This document shows positions 33,986 through 45,441 of a stretch of 64,000 nt of DNA, piece after piece. Within the stretch, counting starts at the first letter, position 1; each line of letters begins with the position of its first letter. The stretch comes from Ischnura elegans (taxonomy: Eukaryota > Arthropoda > Insecta > Odonata > Coenagrionidae). Below the pieces are notes generated by a model. It was not told where the DNA came from and searched no databases. It was given only the letters and a program-made list of their open reading frames with translations. The position numbers and the translations under genes were made by a program. The DNA is taken from assembly GCF_921293095.1 (NCBI RefSeq), contig NC_060259.1, forward strand, positions 5,518,001-5,582,000. The letters run 5' to 3'.

Positions 33986-34731
33986 TAGTAATGTTGGATA
34001 CAGGGTACTAATAAATGGTACAGTCATAGTAGCACGGCATGTAGATATTGTAGAAGAAAATGTTGTATGTATTGGATTAAATGAGAATGAATCTGATCAT
34101 GAGGACAATGAAAACAGTGATTTGAAAGATGAAATTAACGATAGTTCTGAAAATGAATCATTAGAGTCAGACACTAAGATGGAAGCTGAAATTCGTAGAT
34201 CTCAACGAGACAGGAATCCTCCTAAGAAACTTGATGATTATTATGTGTACAATAGCGGTATATTTGTAAATATGTGCAGAACGGATGTACCAAATACATT
34301 TGAGGAGGCGATTGAGTCCAACGAGAGTAAATTATGGAAAAAGGCAATGGATAAAGAGATTGATTGTTTAATTAAAAATAACACTTGGAAATTGGTCAAA
34401 AATATTAAAAATAAAGTTTTATATGTAAAATGGGTGTATACAAAAAAAACTGATGGTACTTATAAGGCCAGATTAGTTGTGAGAGGTTTCCAGCAAACCG
34501 ATGAAATTGATGATATTTATTCTCCCGTAGCAAAAATGCAGACTTTAAAAATTCTTTTGTCATATTGTTGTCAGATGGGTTTAGAAGTCGACCAAATGGA
34601 TGTGGAAACTGCTTTTTTAAATGGCAAGGTCACTTCTGAAGTTTATGTTAAACAACCAAAAGGCTATGAAGATGGTACAAAAAGAGTATGTAAATTGTTC
34701 AAAGCTTTATATGGTTTAAGAGAAAGTCCAA
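33986..34731 (+). pseudogene. Copia polyprotein, integrase end and RT start
   Basis: The frame resumes with SNVGYRVLINGTVIVARHVD, passes an acidic linker and the RRSQRDRNPP motif typical before copia RT. It then shows RT blocks: LWKKAMDKEIDCLIKNNTW, VKWVYTKKTDGTYKARLVVR, YSPVAKMQTLKILLS, VDQMDVETAFLNG and FKALYGLRESP. It is interrupted at 34731 by element A between SP and the next expected residues. No stops or frameshifts occur inside this part. Any open frame that extends upstream into 33918-33985 reads MITE sequence and is not a real start. Confidence 0.95.
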
Positions 34732-36788
34732 CCCTATTGGAAATTTCTTATAAGAAAATTTCTTATCAGAAATTGGACATATTTCTTATAAGAATTTTTC
34801 TTATAAGAATTTTTCTATAAGAAAATTTCTTATCAGAAATTGGGCATATTTCTTATAAGAATTTTTCTATAAGAAAATTTCTTATCAGAAATTGGGCATA
34901 TTTCTTATAAGAAAATTTCTTATAAGAATTTTTCTATAAGAAAATTTCTTATCAGAAATTGGGCATTTTTCTTATAAGAATTTTTCTTATAAGAATTTCT
35001 TATCAAAAGTATCAATTACAAAATGTTATTTATTAGAAATTTTCTCTTGGAAATATTTATTATAAATATCATATCATCATGCTTAAAACACTTGTGCAAA
35101 CTTCTATAAAAAGCTACATGAGATTTACATCCCTCCTGAGAGTACAAAGTTAGCATTATACCTAATTTTTTCCAAATGAAGGTGCCTATATCTGGTACAC
35201 AGCAAACCTAATGATTTCCCATGTACCAAATGTAATGTCTATCTTTAGTGTGCATCAAGCAAGGACATTCAAGTTCTGTAAAGTTCACCTGACTGGCCAG
35301 ACAATGCGAGATACCATAGAGGTCCTTCAGGTCATGGGTTCTGCATAGGGTTAACGCCCCCCACATTTTAAAACTAAAAAACTAAAAGCAATGAAACCAA
35401 CGATATCCTGGAATGATGGACTGATAATAGAATATGGCTTTGGCAATCACTACGCAATGAAATATAAAGGAATTGCAATATGGAATGATTTAACCTGGAA
35501 AATTGAAGAGGCAAATGAAATAAAATTCAAGTTCGACTTGGGATACTTCAAGAAATTATTTGGGAAGGAAAAGGAAAAATTGATAAATCGAATACATTTT
35601 TGTTTGTTTATTTAAGTTTTGTGTTTATTTAAGATACCAGAGAGAATGACCTCTACATGCAGATTTGGATAGATAATGAAAGAAATAAATAAAGTAAAAT
35701 GGAATTTGATGCCATTTGGAGAAAACGATAGGTAGAATATGGCTAACAATTGGTGCAAGATTTAGGGAAATTAATAGGAATCCCAGAAACACTGATTGAG
35801 AATAATAGTTGATGTATTTTCCATAAAATAATAATTGTGCAGAAGTTATTTAGGTTTACTCATACAAATTCATTCTCTCCAGAGACGACTAAATCACTCA
35901 CTTTGTCCATTGAAACACTGTTTTCATTAAAACTTCCACTTATATTAGATATGTCACAATCTGAAAAATATACAAGTCTATCTAAATTAATGATGAAAAG
36001 TTTAAAATTCCACGAAACTGTTTGTTTAAGGTGACATGATTTTAGGAATGCCAGTTTTGTAAGACTTACCAAATGAGGTCAATGCCTTATTTTTGTTAGA
36101 AGCACACGACTTATTTCATTAAACAGGTCACACAAAAACATGGTGAATGATTAACATATAAGAGCAATACCTAACAACCAAACAAGGTTTCCATGGCAAC
36201 CGTATCCTGCAACGTATGCAATCGTAGTATACATCGTGCTTATTCATGGCCCATATCAAACTTCCATCGGTTAAGTAATCTATAGACTCGAAACAGACAG
36301 ATTTTATAAGTGTACAATTTTTCGTGTGCTCTTAGGGATATATATTAACAAGTCTCATAAGAAGAAGCCTCAATTTCTTGGAACCATTTATGTCAAATAC
36401 CATGCTGAAAACGCCAATAAATTAGCAGAACATTACTTAAAAAGAGTTATACATTATTTCCAAAAAAATCTTATAAGAATTTCTTAAATAATTGTAAATT
36501 GCCAACATAAGTTATGGTGAGTTAAATGCATGCCGGATAAAAACCTGAAAGTTATGTGACCTGCGCAACATTCTTATAGAATGCTATAAGAAATGCAAAG
36601 TTCTTATAAGAATTTCTGTAAGACTTATAGAATCCTATAAGAATTTCTGTAAGACTTATAGAATCCTATAAGAATTCTGTAAGACTTATAGAATTCTATC
36701 AGAATTCTGTAAGACTTATAGATATCTATAAGTCTTACAGAATTCTTATAAGAATTTCTGTAAGACTTATAAGAAATTTCCAATAGGG
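34732..36788. mobile_element. CCC-type element A (word TTCTTATAAGAA), AA duplication
   Basis: Perfect inverted ends CCCTATTGGAAATTTCTTAT continue AAG, and AA is duplicated at 34730-34731 and 36789-36790. Removing the insert restores the copia frame. Left end 34732-35010 and right end 36555-36788 are built from TTCTTATAAGAA / CTTATAAGAATTT and relatives. The 1.5-kb interior has open frames at 35391-35615 (+) and 35860-36072 (-) that I do not recognise. Confidence 0.9.
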
Positions 36789-36844
36789 AAGAGCTTGGTA
36801 TGAATGCCTTGATGAATTTTTGGCAAATTTAGGTTTTAAAAGAA
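36789..36844 (+). pseudogene. Copia RT sliver between elements A and B
   Basis: It encodes RAWYECLDEFLANLGFKR, the RT step normally directly after '..YGLkQSP' in copia pol. Only these ~54 bases of host element remain between two independent insertions 56 bp apart. Confidence 0.95.
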
Positions 36845-37769
36845 CCCATACAAAAAAATCTGTGCTGCGACTGCACTAAATCTGCACTGTAACTGGACTA
36901 AACTCTGTGTTTAGCACAGTCACAGTACACTTTTCTGTACTAGACTGTACTATGGCAGCTATAATTTGAGAAGAACTGTACTGTAACAGTGCTGGATCAC
37001 TGTGCTTGAACTGTGCTAGAGCTCAGACTGCACTTTGACTGGGCTGGGTAACATGACTGGAGCTGTACTATGGCTCAAACTGGACTGTGACTGGGTTGGG
37101 TAACTGGACTGGAACTGTACTATAGCTCAGACTGGACTGTGACAGGGCTAGAAAACATGACTGGAAGTGTACTGTGGCTAAAAGTGGACTGTGACTGGGA
37201 TGGGTAACATGACTGGATCTGTACTATGGCTCAAACCGCTGCGACAGGGCTGGACTTAAACTAGTCATTGACAGGAGAAAGTATTTCCTATATTATTTCA
37301 TATCACGATCAACTATCATTTCCATGAGAATATGAATGCGTAAATTATATAAAAATTTATGTTGACATTACCGCGGCAATGCATAGCTCCAGCTTGCTTA
37401 TTATTTTGGTAAAGTATGGTCAAAAGAACAACTTCCGCCGATACTCAGCCATCTTTGTTGGTGTTGAACCGGTTGTAACATTCCTTGTTTACGTGCTCTC
37501 ATCCTTTTAATTCTACGCTGTACGATGGATGCGTCGATGTAAGATCGACGCTAAGAACATGAAGAAGTGAACTTTACTTCAATTACATCAAAATTAGCTA
37601 CTTAGCCGGGAATTTTTCTTGCGGGTGAAGTGATATCGTCGATTTTTGCTGAAATCCGTGTGGTTCGCGATGAATCAACTTTCCACGATTGATTTTGACG
37701 ACTCGCAATCTACTCCTTGCGAAGCACGAGAGAGTTGAAAAAAGACATATCTTTATTTATACTCTGCTG

Positions 37770-37990
37770 CTGGAGGTAAGTACTCAACTTATCTAAAATT
37801 AAATTCAGACAAACTTAAACAGTCAAATTTTGAAGTAACACTTGATTAGATATCAGTATGTAATGTGTTTTCCTTTTAATTTCAGGAAGGAAGCCAAAGA
37901 GGCAAATGAATTGAGCGGCCATGCCTTAACAAGACTTTCATTTTTATGTTTATAATCATGAGTACATGTATTTGTATTTAATAAATTTCT
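37770..37990 (+). other. Possible short spliced transcript of element B
   Basis: Donor CTGGAGGTAAGTAC at about 37773, acceptor TTTTAATTTCAG ending about 37886 and AATAAA at about 37980 form a minimal two-exon unit. The second exon reads through ..GGCAAATGAATTGA and has no meaningful frame. It is either a non-coding transcript or the outer shell of a gene whose coding exons were lost. Confidence 0.3.
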
Positions 37991-39152
37991 TTTATTTTCA
38001 TATCTTATTGTCATTTATTGTGCTCCACGGCGTTAGTACTGAAACTTCATCAACAAAAACTATCAAGGTGGGCATATTTGTGGCAACTAGACAAATAGCA
38101 CTGACGTAAATTTTGGTGGTTTTTATGTTGAGTGCCCGTTGATGTGCAGAATAGGATTTGTCAATTTTTCTCATAGAACCTAAGTGCTTCGATAGCAATA
38201 TTTTTAGTACCATAAACTTTGTTCATATTAACCCCTATGAAAAAATTGTATAAAACCTGTATAAAATTGTATAAAAATTTTGTATACATTCTGTATAGAA
38301 TTATATACAAGTTGTGTACAGTCTCTATACAGATTGTATAAAATCTCTATACAGATTTTATACAGTCTGTATACGTTATATACAAAAATGAGTGTATACA
38401 ATTTGTATAAAAATATACATTTTATACAAATTATATACAGGCTGTATAAGAATTGTATATGGGCTGTATACAATTGTATACGGGCTGAATAAGAATTGCA
38501 TACGGATTGTATGAAAGAAGACCTACCCTATGAAAAAATTGTATAAAACCTGTATAAAATTGTATAAAATCTCTATACAGATGTTATACAGTCTGTATAC
38601 AAGTTATATACAAAAATGAGTGTACATATACAATTTGTATAAAAATATGCATTTTTACACAAATTACATACACGCTGTATTAGAATTGTACACGGGCTGT
38701 ATAAGAATTAAACATGGACAGCATAAGAATTGTACATGGGCTGTATACGGGCTGAATAAGAATTGTATACAAACTGTATGAAAGAAGACCTAGGAATACC
38801 TCATCCAAAATAGGTGGAGTAATACTACACATTTTCTTCCTCATTTCATCTCAGGTCATAAAGAAACACTCATAAAAATTATTCCAACAGACCATTTCCC
38901 TTACCACACTTCCTCTAGGAACCCACATGCATACAAAGGCATAAATAAAAATGGAGTGAATGCTGTCCAAAATATAACATTATAATCCTTTAAACATTGT
39001 TAAACTGAAAACTAACCAACCATTCAATACCAGATTTTTAAATGATAAATAGGGGATTCTCAAGTTAAACAGTGGAAATTAAGAATAGCATGTAATTAAT
39101 TCTAAGTAAAACATCACTTACTCATAAAAAAATAAACGTCTACAAGGTACTT

Positions 39153-39775
39153 CCCACACAGCACACGGACACCTTTAACACACGTTTAGGTTAGGACTGA
39201 ATTTCGTTCGATAATAGTATCTAAATAATAGGTCCAGACAAGAATTTAAATAAATTAGGCTTCAATTCCATACACAATATTTATTGGGCTTCTTTGGTGA
39301 AATAATACAACACAAGAAACTACATAAGTATTATGTACTTAATTTTCTTCTCCCCCTGCAACCGTGTTGTTGCTGTCACTTGGCGTGCCTTAGTGAGTTT
39401 CTAATAGCCACCTCCACATCTTTTTCAGGGACTGACATGCTCTCCTGCACTGCTACTTTAGTAATGAAGTATATAAAAATTTCATTGTAGCAAGAAATTG
39501 TCTCTTGTAGGTAACAAGCAGATTACATAAGACAGGAAACTAAAGTCTTATTAGTCTCGTGTTTAACATTCTTAAGGTTTCAAAATTAGGAAACCTGTCC
39601 ATTTTAGGCCGTAAACATTTTAGAAACTTTTCTTTGGATTTTTCTTCTTCTTAAAAAAGAAAAGATTTTAAGTAAAAATATTAATACATTATATATTTAT
39701 AAATGAAAGTTATAAAATATACTAGTAATACATATATGTATTATAATTAAGAACATTTTTCCTAGAGCAATTGTT
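39153..39775 (-). mobile_element. Fragment of the E family (D)
   Basis: It starts CCCACACAGCACACGGACAC preceded by TT, as E does at 52897, and aligns with 52897-53608, lacking most of the GGACATCC word region. Minus strand near 39457-39376 encodes AVQESMSVPEKDVEVAI, then RNSLRHAK and a stop, the counterpart of the E exon at 53322-53213 with W replaced by S and a premature stop. Homology ends at about 39775 and no matching right end is present. Confidence 0.75.
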
Positions 39776-39950
39776 GCACGACAGATCCGAACGACAGAAT
39801 ACAACGAACACAAAACTAAAATGCAAGAATTTCCAAATGAATTGCTGCTACAATATTTTAAAACACCACTTTGTCCTGTACATCAACATCATGAAGCCAC
39901 TTTTAACTAGAAATTACGTCCAAAGAATTTCAGGGAGGAAGGGTACATAC

Positions 39951-40109
39951 CTTAATGTTTTCCGTAGGGGTGAAATTGTCTCTTCTTATCGCCAAAATAC
40001 ACTTCTTCTTCAATCCATGAAGATCTATAGGAAAGGTAAAAACTTGAACTTTGGGTCTAGTCCTGAAGGGGTTTCCTTCGCATACCGGCACCACACACGA
40101 GAAAGGCAT
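39951..40109 (-). CDS. First exon encoding the N-terminal half of a THAP domain
   Basis: From ATG 40109 the frame reads MPFSCVVPVCEGNPFRTRPK, VFTFPIDLHGLKKKC, then AIRRDNFTPTENIK and meets a splice donor (ATTAAGGTATGT, exon end 39951). This is a well-preserved first half of a THAP finger: the Cys pair, 'FTFP', a basic helix (Trp replaced by Cys), and the 'P...' turn just before the expected VC..HF on a next exon. The next exon was not found in good state. It lies in element C, next to the D fragment, and may be the start of C's own transposase. The DNA-binding role comes from the family. Confidence 0.55.
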
Positions 40110-40555
40110 ATTTAACAAAAATGCCTCACAAACAAGTTTCTGAAGCCCACCGAATGAAATTAAAGAATAACGGAAACTTCACTATTCACAAAAACTCTAA
40201 TTTTCACCAACTTAACCACAAAAATCTAAGGAATATGGTGAAACAACGTAAACCACGTAATCTCCAACGGCGATCCTGGACGATCCTTCCGCGGGCTCTC
40301 TTTCTCGGTGGCTATGGCCCCATCCGCAAAAGAAAATAGTCCCACACCGGATATGAATTTTTTTATCCAGAGTATCCAGAAACGAAATGACTACTGTGTC
40401 ATATATTAAATCACGAGTTTTTAGGAAATTTGGGCGTATGTGATACAACTTTATCGCTGCATATGAATTTGTCAGTGTACTGTTTAAAACCTTCGTACCG
40501 CTTCATACAAACGGGACACGGGGACACTATGGAGATATGGACGCCCGCTGGTGAC

Positions 40556-41367
40556 ATTGAATCTTCCAAGTGGCATTGAATGACTAGCGTTGATGGATCT
40601 CCAAGACTCTTGTTTAAAACGCGATTCATGATCTTTAGAAGCAATTGAACTCTCGAATGTGGAACATTATTTTTGTCCCCTACTAAGTTCATTTTTGGAC
40701 TTAAATTTTTGACGCCTCGGTTGAAAATTTTCCAAGTGGCATTGAATGACTAGCGTTGATGGATCTCCGAGAATCTTGTTTAAAACGCGATTCATGATCT
40801 TTAGAAGCAATTGAACTCTCGAATGTGGAACATTATTTTTGTCCCCTACTAAGTTCATTTTTGGACTTGGATTTTTGACGCCTCGGTTGAAAATTTTCCA
40901 AGTGGCATTGAATGGCTAACATTGATGGATCTCCGAGAATCTTGTTTAAAACGCGATTCATGATCTTTAGAAGCAATTGAACTCTCGAATGTGGAACATT
41001 ATTTTTGTCCCCTACTAAGTTCATTTTTGGACTTAAATTTTTGACGCCTCGGTTGAAAATTTTCCAAGTGGCATTGAATGACTAGCGTTGATGGATCTCC
41101 GAGAATCTTGTTTAAAACGCGATTCATGATCTTTAGAAGCAATTGAACTCTCGAATGTGGAACATTATTTTTGTCCCCTACTAAGTTCATTTTTGGACTT
41201 GGATTTTTGACGCCTCGGTTGAAAATTTTCCAAGTGGCATTGAATGGCTAACATTGATGGATCTCCGAGAATCTTGTTTAAAACGCGATTCATGATCTTT
41301 AGAAGCAATTGAACTCTCGAATGTGGAACATTATTTTTGTCCCCTACTAAGTTCATTTTTGGACTTC
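40556..41367. repeat. 166-bp tandem array with alternating variants (~4.9 copies)
   Basis: Unit length is 166 bp, with landmarks TTAAAACGCGATTCATGATC, TTGAACTCTCGAATGTGGAA and GACGCCTCGGTTGAAAAT. Units alternate between a type with GACTAGCGTTGATGG..TTAAATTTTTGAC and one with GCTAACATTGATGG..TTGGATTTTTGAC. The array therefore grew as 332-bp dimers. On the minus strand each unit has the same 63-codon open frame, probably a by-product. It lies inside element C. Confidence 0.9.
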
Positions 41368-42169
41368 AGTTTTTGAGGCCTACTTTGAATTGCTGTTATA
41401 CAAATTGTATACATTGTGTACAAATTGTATACATTGTATACAAATTGTATACATTGTATACAAATTGTATATGCTGTATACAGCTGGTGAATTAATACAG
41501 TTTATACAATTTGTATACAATGTATACAAATTGTATACAACCTGTATAAACTGTATAGAAATTTTATACGGTTTTATACAATTTTTTCATAGGGGAAGGA
41601 AGTGGAACGTAACAAATTCAGTGAGTGTCTGTTAGGAATATGGTTTATCTTTCCTTAATCTAGTCAACATTCGAATGAGTGTAGGTAGTCGTTTTGGCCA
41701 CTGTTATCTCTTTGCTGTTTTCTGATTGGATCAGGCAACCAATCTTCAAACACCCAAAAAGGGAACTATATATCTCTGCTAATTGTCCTATCTTGATTTA
41801 ATTCTGCTTCTTGTTTTCAATAAGATATACAGGGAATGCAATAGCCACATCAAGACTCAATTATTGATTCATGGAAAGAGTATTACAGTAAAAACTGTGC
41901 TATGGCAGCTGCACTGTGGCTGTGCTATGGCCACTGCACTATGACTGTGCTAAGGCAACTGTACTCTGACTGTGATATGACAACTCCACTGTGACTGTGC
42001 TATGGCAACTCCACTGTGACTGTGCTATGGCAACTGCACTCTGACCGTCCTATAACTGTACTGCGATGTTTCAATTCAAGTGCAGTTTAAGTAGAGTCAC
42101 AGTACAGCCCTTTCAGCACAGTTACAGTGCAGCTTTAGTACAGCCACAGCACAGATTTTTTTGTATGGG

Positions 42170-43178
42170 AAGTGATATTGATTCCTGCTTATATTCTCTT
42201 AGAAATGGAAAAGATTCTATTTATTTATTAATTTTTGTTGATGATTTATTAATTTGTGGTGCAAATAAGAAAGAAATACAGAAAGTTAAAGTCTTACTAT
42301 CTGAAAATTTTAAAATGAAAGATCTTGGGAAAGTTAAAGAGTATCTTGGGATTACCATTGAATATGAGTCCCACAAGCATGAATTGAAATTAAATCAAAC
42401 CAAGTATATTGATTCATTGGTTAAGAAATATAATTTAGAAAATAGTAAATTGTACAATACACCAATGGAAGTAAACTTAAAAATTGAGAAGGCGGATATC
42501 TGTGACAAAAACATTAAATTCAGAAATTTAATTGGTGCCTTATTATATATAAGTTCAGCTACAAGGCCTGACATAAGTTTCAGCGTTAATTACTTAAGTA
42601 GATATCAAAATTGTTATAATGAAACGCATTTTAAGTATGCTTTAAGAATTTTGAAATATTTAATTTTAACAAAGGATTTGAAATTATGTTACAAAATGAA
42701 TGATTGTGTAAATATTATTGATTGTTATGTTGATGCTGATTGGGCAGGTGATTATTTGGATAGGAAATCCACAACAGGTTATGTTATAAGATTATTTGGG
42801 AATGTTGTATATTGGAAATCGAAAAAGCAAAAGTCTGTGACGAAAGCTTCAACTTTTGCAGAGTATGTGGCTTTGTCAGAAGCAGTGAGTGAATTAAAAT
42901 TTATAAAAGAGTTATTGAGTACATTTGATGTACAATTAATAAAGCCAATGAAGGTTTATGAAGATAATTCAGGTGCAATTGATATTGCAAAGTATGGTAA
43001 TTTTACTAAAAATTCAAAGCATATTGAGGTACACTACCATTATGTGCATGAATGTGTTAGGGAAGGTATGATTGATATTGTCAAGGTAAATTCAGAGGAT
43101 AATGTTGCTGATGTATTTACTAAATCCTTGTGTCGTCAAAAGTTTGAAAGTTTTCGAAATGTGTTGGGTTTGAATTAG
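42170..43178 (+). pseudogene. Copia polyprotein, RT end and RNase H
   Basis: After element B the frame resumes SDIDSCLYS, then the RT active site LLIFVDDLLICG, KMKDLGKVKEYLGI, and GALLYISSATRPDISFSVNY. RNase H follows with DCYVDADWAGDYLDRKSTTG, the AEYVALSEA motif, EDNSGAIDIAKYG and KHIEVHYHYVHECV. It ends with the usual VADVFTKSL close and stops at 43178, 29 bp before the 3' LTR. Catalytic residues are intact. Any start upstream of 42170 belongs to element B. Confidence 0.95.
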
Positions 43179-43207
43179 TGTAAGTGCAATATAGATGTAA
43201 GGAGGTG

Positions 43208-43490
43208 TGTTGGATATATGTGTGGTACATCTATATTGCGCAAAACTGTTGATGCGCATGCGCACGTTGGTGTGCGCACGTTGGTGTACGCACGTTAGTT
43301 GGCGGGAGAGCCAGTCGGTCAGTCTCTCGCAGTCACTCTGTATGTGTTGGTATGTGAGCCTGGTGTGTTACCATGGGCCCAGGGGGCCATGGTGTGTAGC
43401 AAGGGAATGTATTTTCTTTGTTGGCAATAACGCCCAATTACTTAATCAATTAAGTTTTACTCAAATCTGTTAACCCGAGAAACCTGGACA
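43208..43490 (+). repeat. Copia 3' LTR
   Basis: 283 bp, preceded by the purine tract TAAGGAGGTG. It differs from the 5' LTR by two fewer 14-bp GCGCACGTTGGTGT units and about three substitutions. One of these turns the AATAAA of the 5' copy into AATAAC. Confidence 0.95.
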
Positions 43491-44156
43491 GCAATTACAA
43501 ATAATTGCTTCATTTGCATTTAAAAATTATATTAAACCGTGGATTTATATAATACGCTTTGAAAATCTCGTTTAGGAAATCAGCTGATTGTTGTTGTTTT
43601 GATATTATCACAATGGCTTCAGGCAGGTGGGATTAGGCCATACTTTTACTGTTATAATGATGATTTATCGGGCATAAATATTGAATCATTTACCTATATC
43701 CGATCGGTCCTTTATCGTGAGATATATGTTATGCGAAATAATCATTGAAACCTAAATATGTTTGATTTTCTTCGTAATTGTCTTAGGCTTCGAAGTCTGT
43801 CTGTTCGTTGCATGTCAAAATAAATATGTACCAACTTTTATTGCTTTGATCGTGACGATATAGCTTTACTGTATGAACTAGAAGCTTTCGTTTCTAATAC
43901 TAGCTTTATATTATATGACTCCGTAATTTCAGTATTCATTCTCTGTTTAGCTTTATTCAAGGTAGCAGACATGTTGGACTATGAGTTCTTGTTAGCACCG
44001 TGTGTGGCGCTCCGTGTCGCTGGATAAACACAAGGACAAGGACGCAAGATGCAACGATAAAACCTCAGGTACCACAACGCGCTAATATTGCAACCTCTGC
44101 CGTCTACTGCTCCTTGCTGCTTTCATAAAAAGGTGAGTTATCAATTTTTTATGCGA

Positions 44157-44720
44157 CTTACATTTGTTTGCCATACGTAATCTTATAAATGTGACCTCTA
44201 CCGTGAGGTTCGTGATGTCATGAAAATGGCCGAAGGACGCCATTAGGTAATAGCGCATTTGTAGTTCTATTATTCATATTCTATTCTGTTATCCTTGGGA
44301 TTTTTATTGGATCTAAATTTATAATTTCTCATCTGTGTGATATAAATACTTAATATACAGCTGGGATTCGGCGGTATTCGTCTTCGGTTCCACTTCGACG
44401 CTATCTTCGTCCGGTGATAGGTATATTTTTCATAAATCTTTGAGCGTCAAAATTCCAAGTACCCTTTAAGTAACTATGTTAAGGTTCTTGGCTGATTCTA
44501 TGGTTTCAATTTGCTTCGATTTCGATTCACATTTATTTATCATACGTAGTTAACTTTACAAATGTGTTGCTTTCCCTGAGGTCGTGGCGTCATGAAAATG
44601 GCCGAAGGTTCATTGTCAGCCTTCCTTTTTCTTAGCCATTGCTAAAATATAAAATATTCTACTGTTTCATCCACTGAGTTTTTATTGGCTCTTAATTCAT
44701 TATTGCTCATCCGTGTGGTT
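44157..44720 (+). repeat. Diverged ~370-bp tandem duplication
   Basis: 44157-44350 and 44525-44720 share CATACGTA, a TGAGGT..GTG.TGTCATG block, GTCATGAAAATGGCCGAAGG, TTTTTATTGG and CTCATC.GTGTG.T. About 75% identity indicates an old duplication. Confidence 0.6.
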
Positions 44721-45189
44721 TAATTACCACAAGTAGAGCCGTTATTCGACGCAATTCATATGTTTGCCGGGAGATTTATTTGTGTTATAATTTTGGGCGT
44801 CAATTGGTGACTTTATTGGGCTATTTGGTCCGGATTTTTCAATTGATATTTTGGAGAATCAAGTATATGAGTGCTAGTGTGTAGCATGTTGCCACGACGA
44901 TTTAACGTCGCTGTTAATATGCTCGTGAATGGTTAACAAATGAAAGCTTTTTTCGTTGCTGTTATTATCATTTGTTACGGTGATATTTGTTATAATATAA
45001 GCTAATTACATTTCGTTAATTTCGTAGTAACACTCGAAAGTAATCCTGATAGAAAGGTGTTAATTATTTTTTTATTTACAATCTCGTGCCAAGGTTTTAT
45101 GAATTTTTAACCCACATTTTCATACACACATATATACCCTTGAATGGATCCAAAATAAGTATTGTAAATTACTTGATTACAATATTGAG

Positions 45190-45441
45190 AAAATACTGCA
45201 GAAAGACCCAGGATGCTATAGATATGTGCATTTATTGAATTTGCAAGCTCCCTCAAATCGTAGAAGACAAATTGGAATGTTCAACTTAAATGGCATATTG
45301 TTGGATAAGATCAAATTCACTGATTTGTTTTCTTTTATAACTTTTAGAGTTCCAAACATCAATACAAAAATTTCGCCCCATTTTTGTGTCCATTATTACC
45401 TGCCATCGAACTACACCAAAACACTGCAATTTATGTTGTAA
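45190..45441 (+). pseudogene. LINE ORF2 C-terminal fragment
   Basis: The frame reads QKDPGCYRYVHLLNLQAPSN, RRRQIGMFNLNGILLDKI, then FSFITFRVPNINTK and stops at 45441, followed within 20 bp by AATAAATTTG. The order 'LnLp.l..RR...d...L..il...id...l...i.FrvP' is typical of the end of non-LTR retrotransposon ORF2 proteins of the jockey/CR1 type. Nothing of the RT domain precedes it, so it is a 5'-truncated scrap. Confidence 0.45.

Larger units (their letters stand above)
38232..41595. mobile_element. CCC-type element C (word TTGTATAC), AA duplication
   Basis: Inverted ends CCCCTATGAAAAAATTGTAT continue AAAACC, and AA lies at 38230-38231 and 41596-41597. The left word region appears twice in tandem (38232-38526 and 38527-38793), each starting CCTATGAAAAAATTG and ending GTATGAAAGAAGACCT. 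The right word region is 41390-41595. The interior holds an end of the E family (D, 39153), a THAP exon, and a 166-bp tandem array. It is nested in B, which is nested in copia. Confidence 0.9.
36845..42169. mobile_element. CCC-type element B (word ACTGTACTGTGGCT), AA duplication
   Basis: Inverted ends CCCATACAAAAAAATCTGTG continue CTG and are perfect for at least 23 bp. AA is duplicated at 36843-36844 and 42170-42171. The left end (36845-37255) and right end (41885-42169) consist of drifting ACTGTACTGTGACTGG / GTGCTATGGCAACTGCACT units. Inside, 37380-37775 looks like a leader exon (donor GGAGGTAAGTAC). Its acceptor TTTCAGGAAGG is at about 37886, AATAAA is at about 37980, and no long frame is present. 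Element C is nested at 38232-41595. Confidence 0.9.
31133..43490 (+). mobile_element. Copia (Ty1-type) LTR retrotransposon, split by three insertions
   Basis: LTRs at 31133-31443 and 43208-43490 start TG and end CA, and the 5-bp target duplication GCAAT lies at 31128-31132 and 43491-43495. Copies 1 and 3 of the host element show the empty site TTGCAATTACAAAT. A primer site TGGTAGCAGA at 31444 fits the 3' end of initiator tRNA-Met. The polyprotein is open except where MITE 33612-33985 and elements A and B interrupt it. With these set aside the element would be roughly 4.6 kb, a normal copia size. The few LTR differences indicate a recent insertion. Confidence 0.95.

Noticed and set aside
33918-34820. 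300-codon open frame that looks like a gene with its own start
   Set aside because: Its first ~22 codons are MITE sequence and its last ~30 are element A; only the copia part in between is natural.
36845-37255. CTGTACTGTGACTGG repeats as a coding or tRNA-like array
   Set aside because: They are the word-built end of element B, mirrored at 41885-42169; stops occur in all frames and no cloverleaf can be drawn.
40411-41356. Five similar ~63-codon minus-strand frames, apparently a repeated protein
   Set aside because: They are the same frame in each unit of the 166-bp tandem array; each starts at a chance codon and there is no promoter or splice context.
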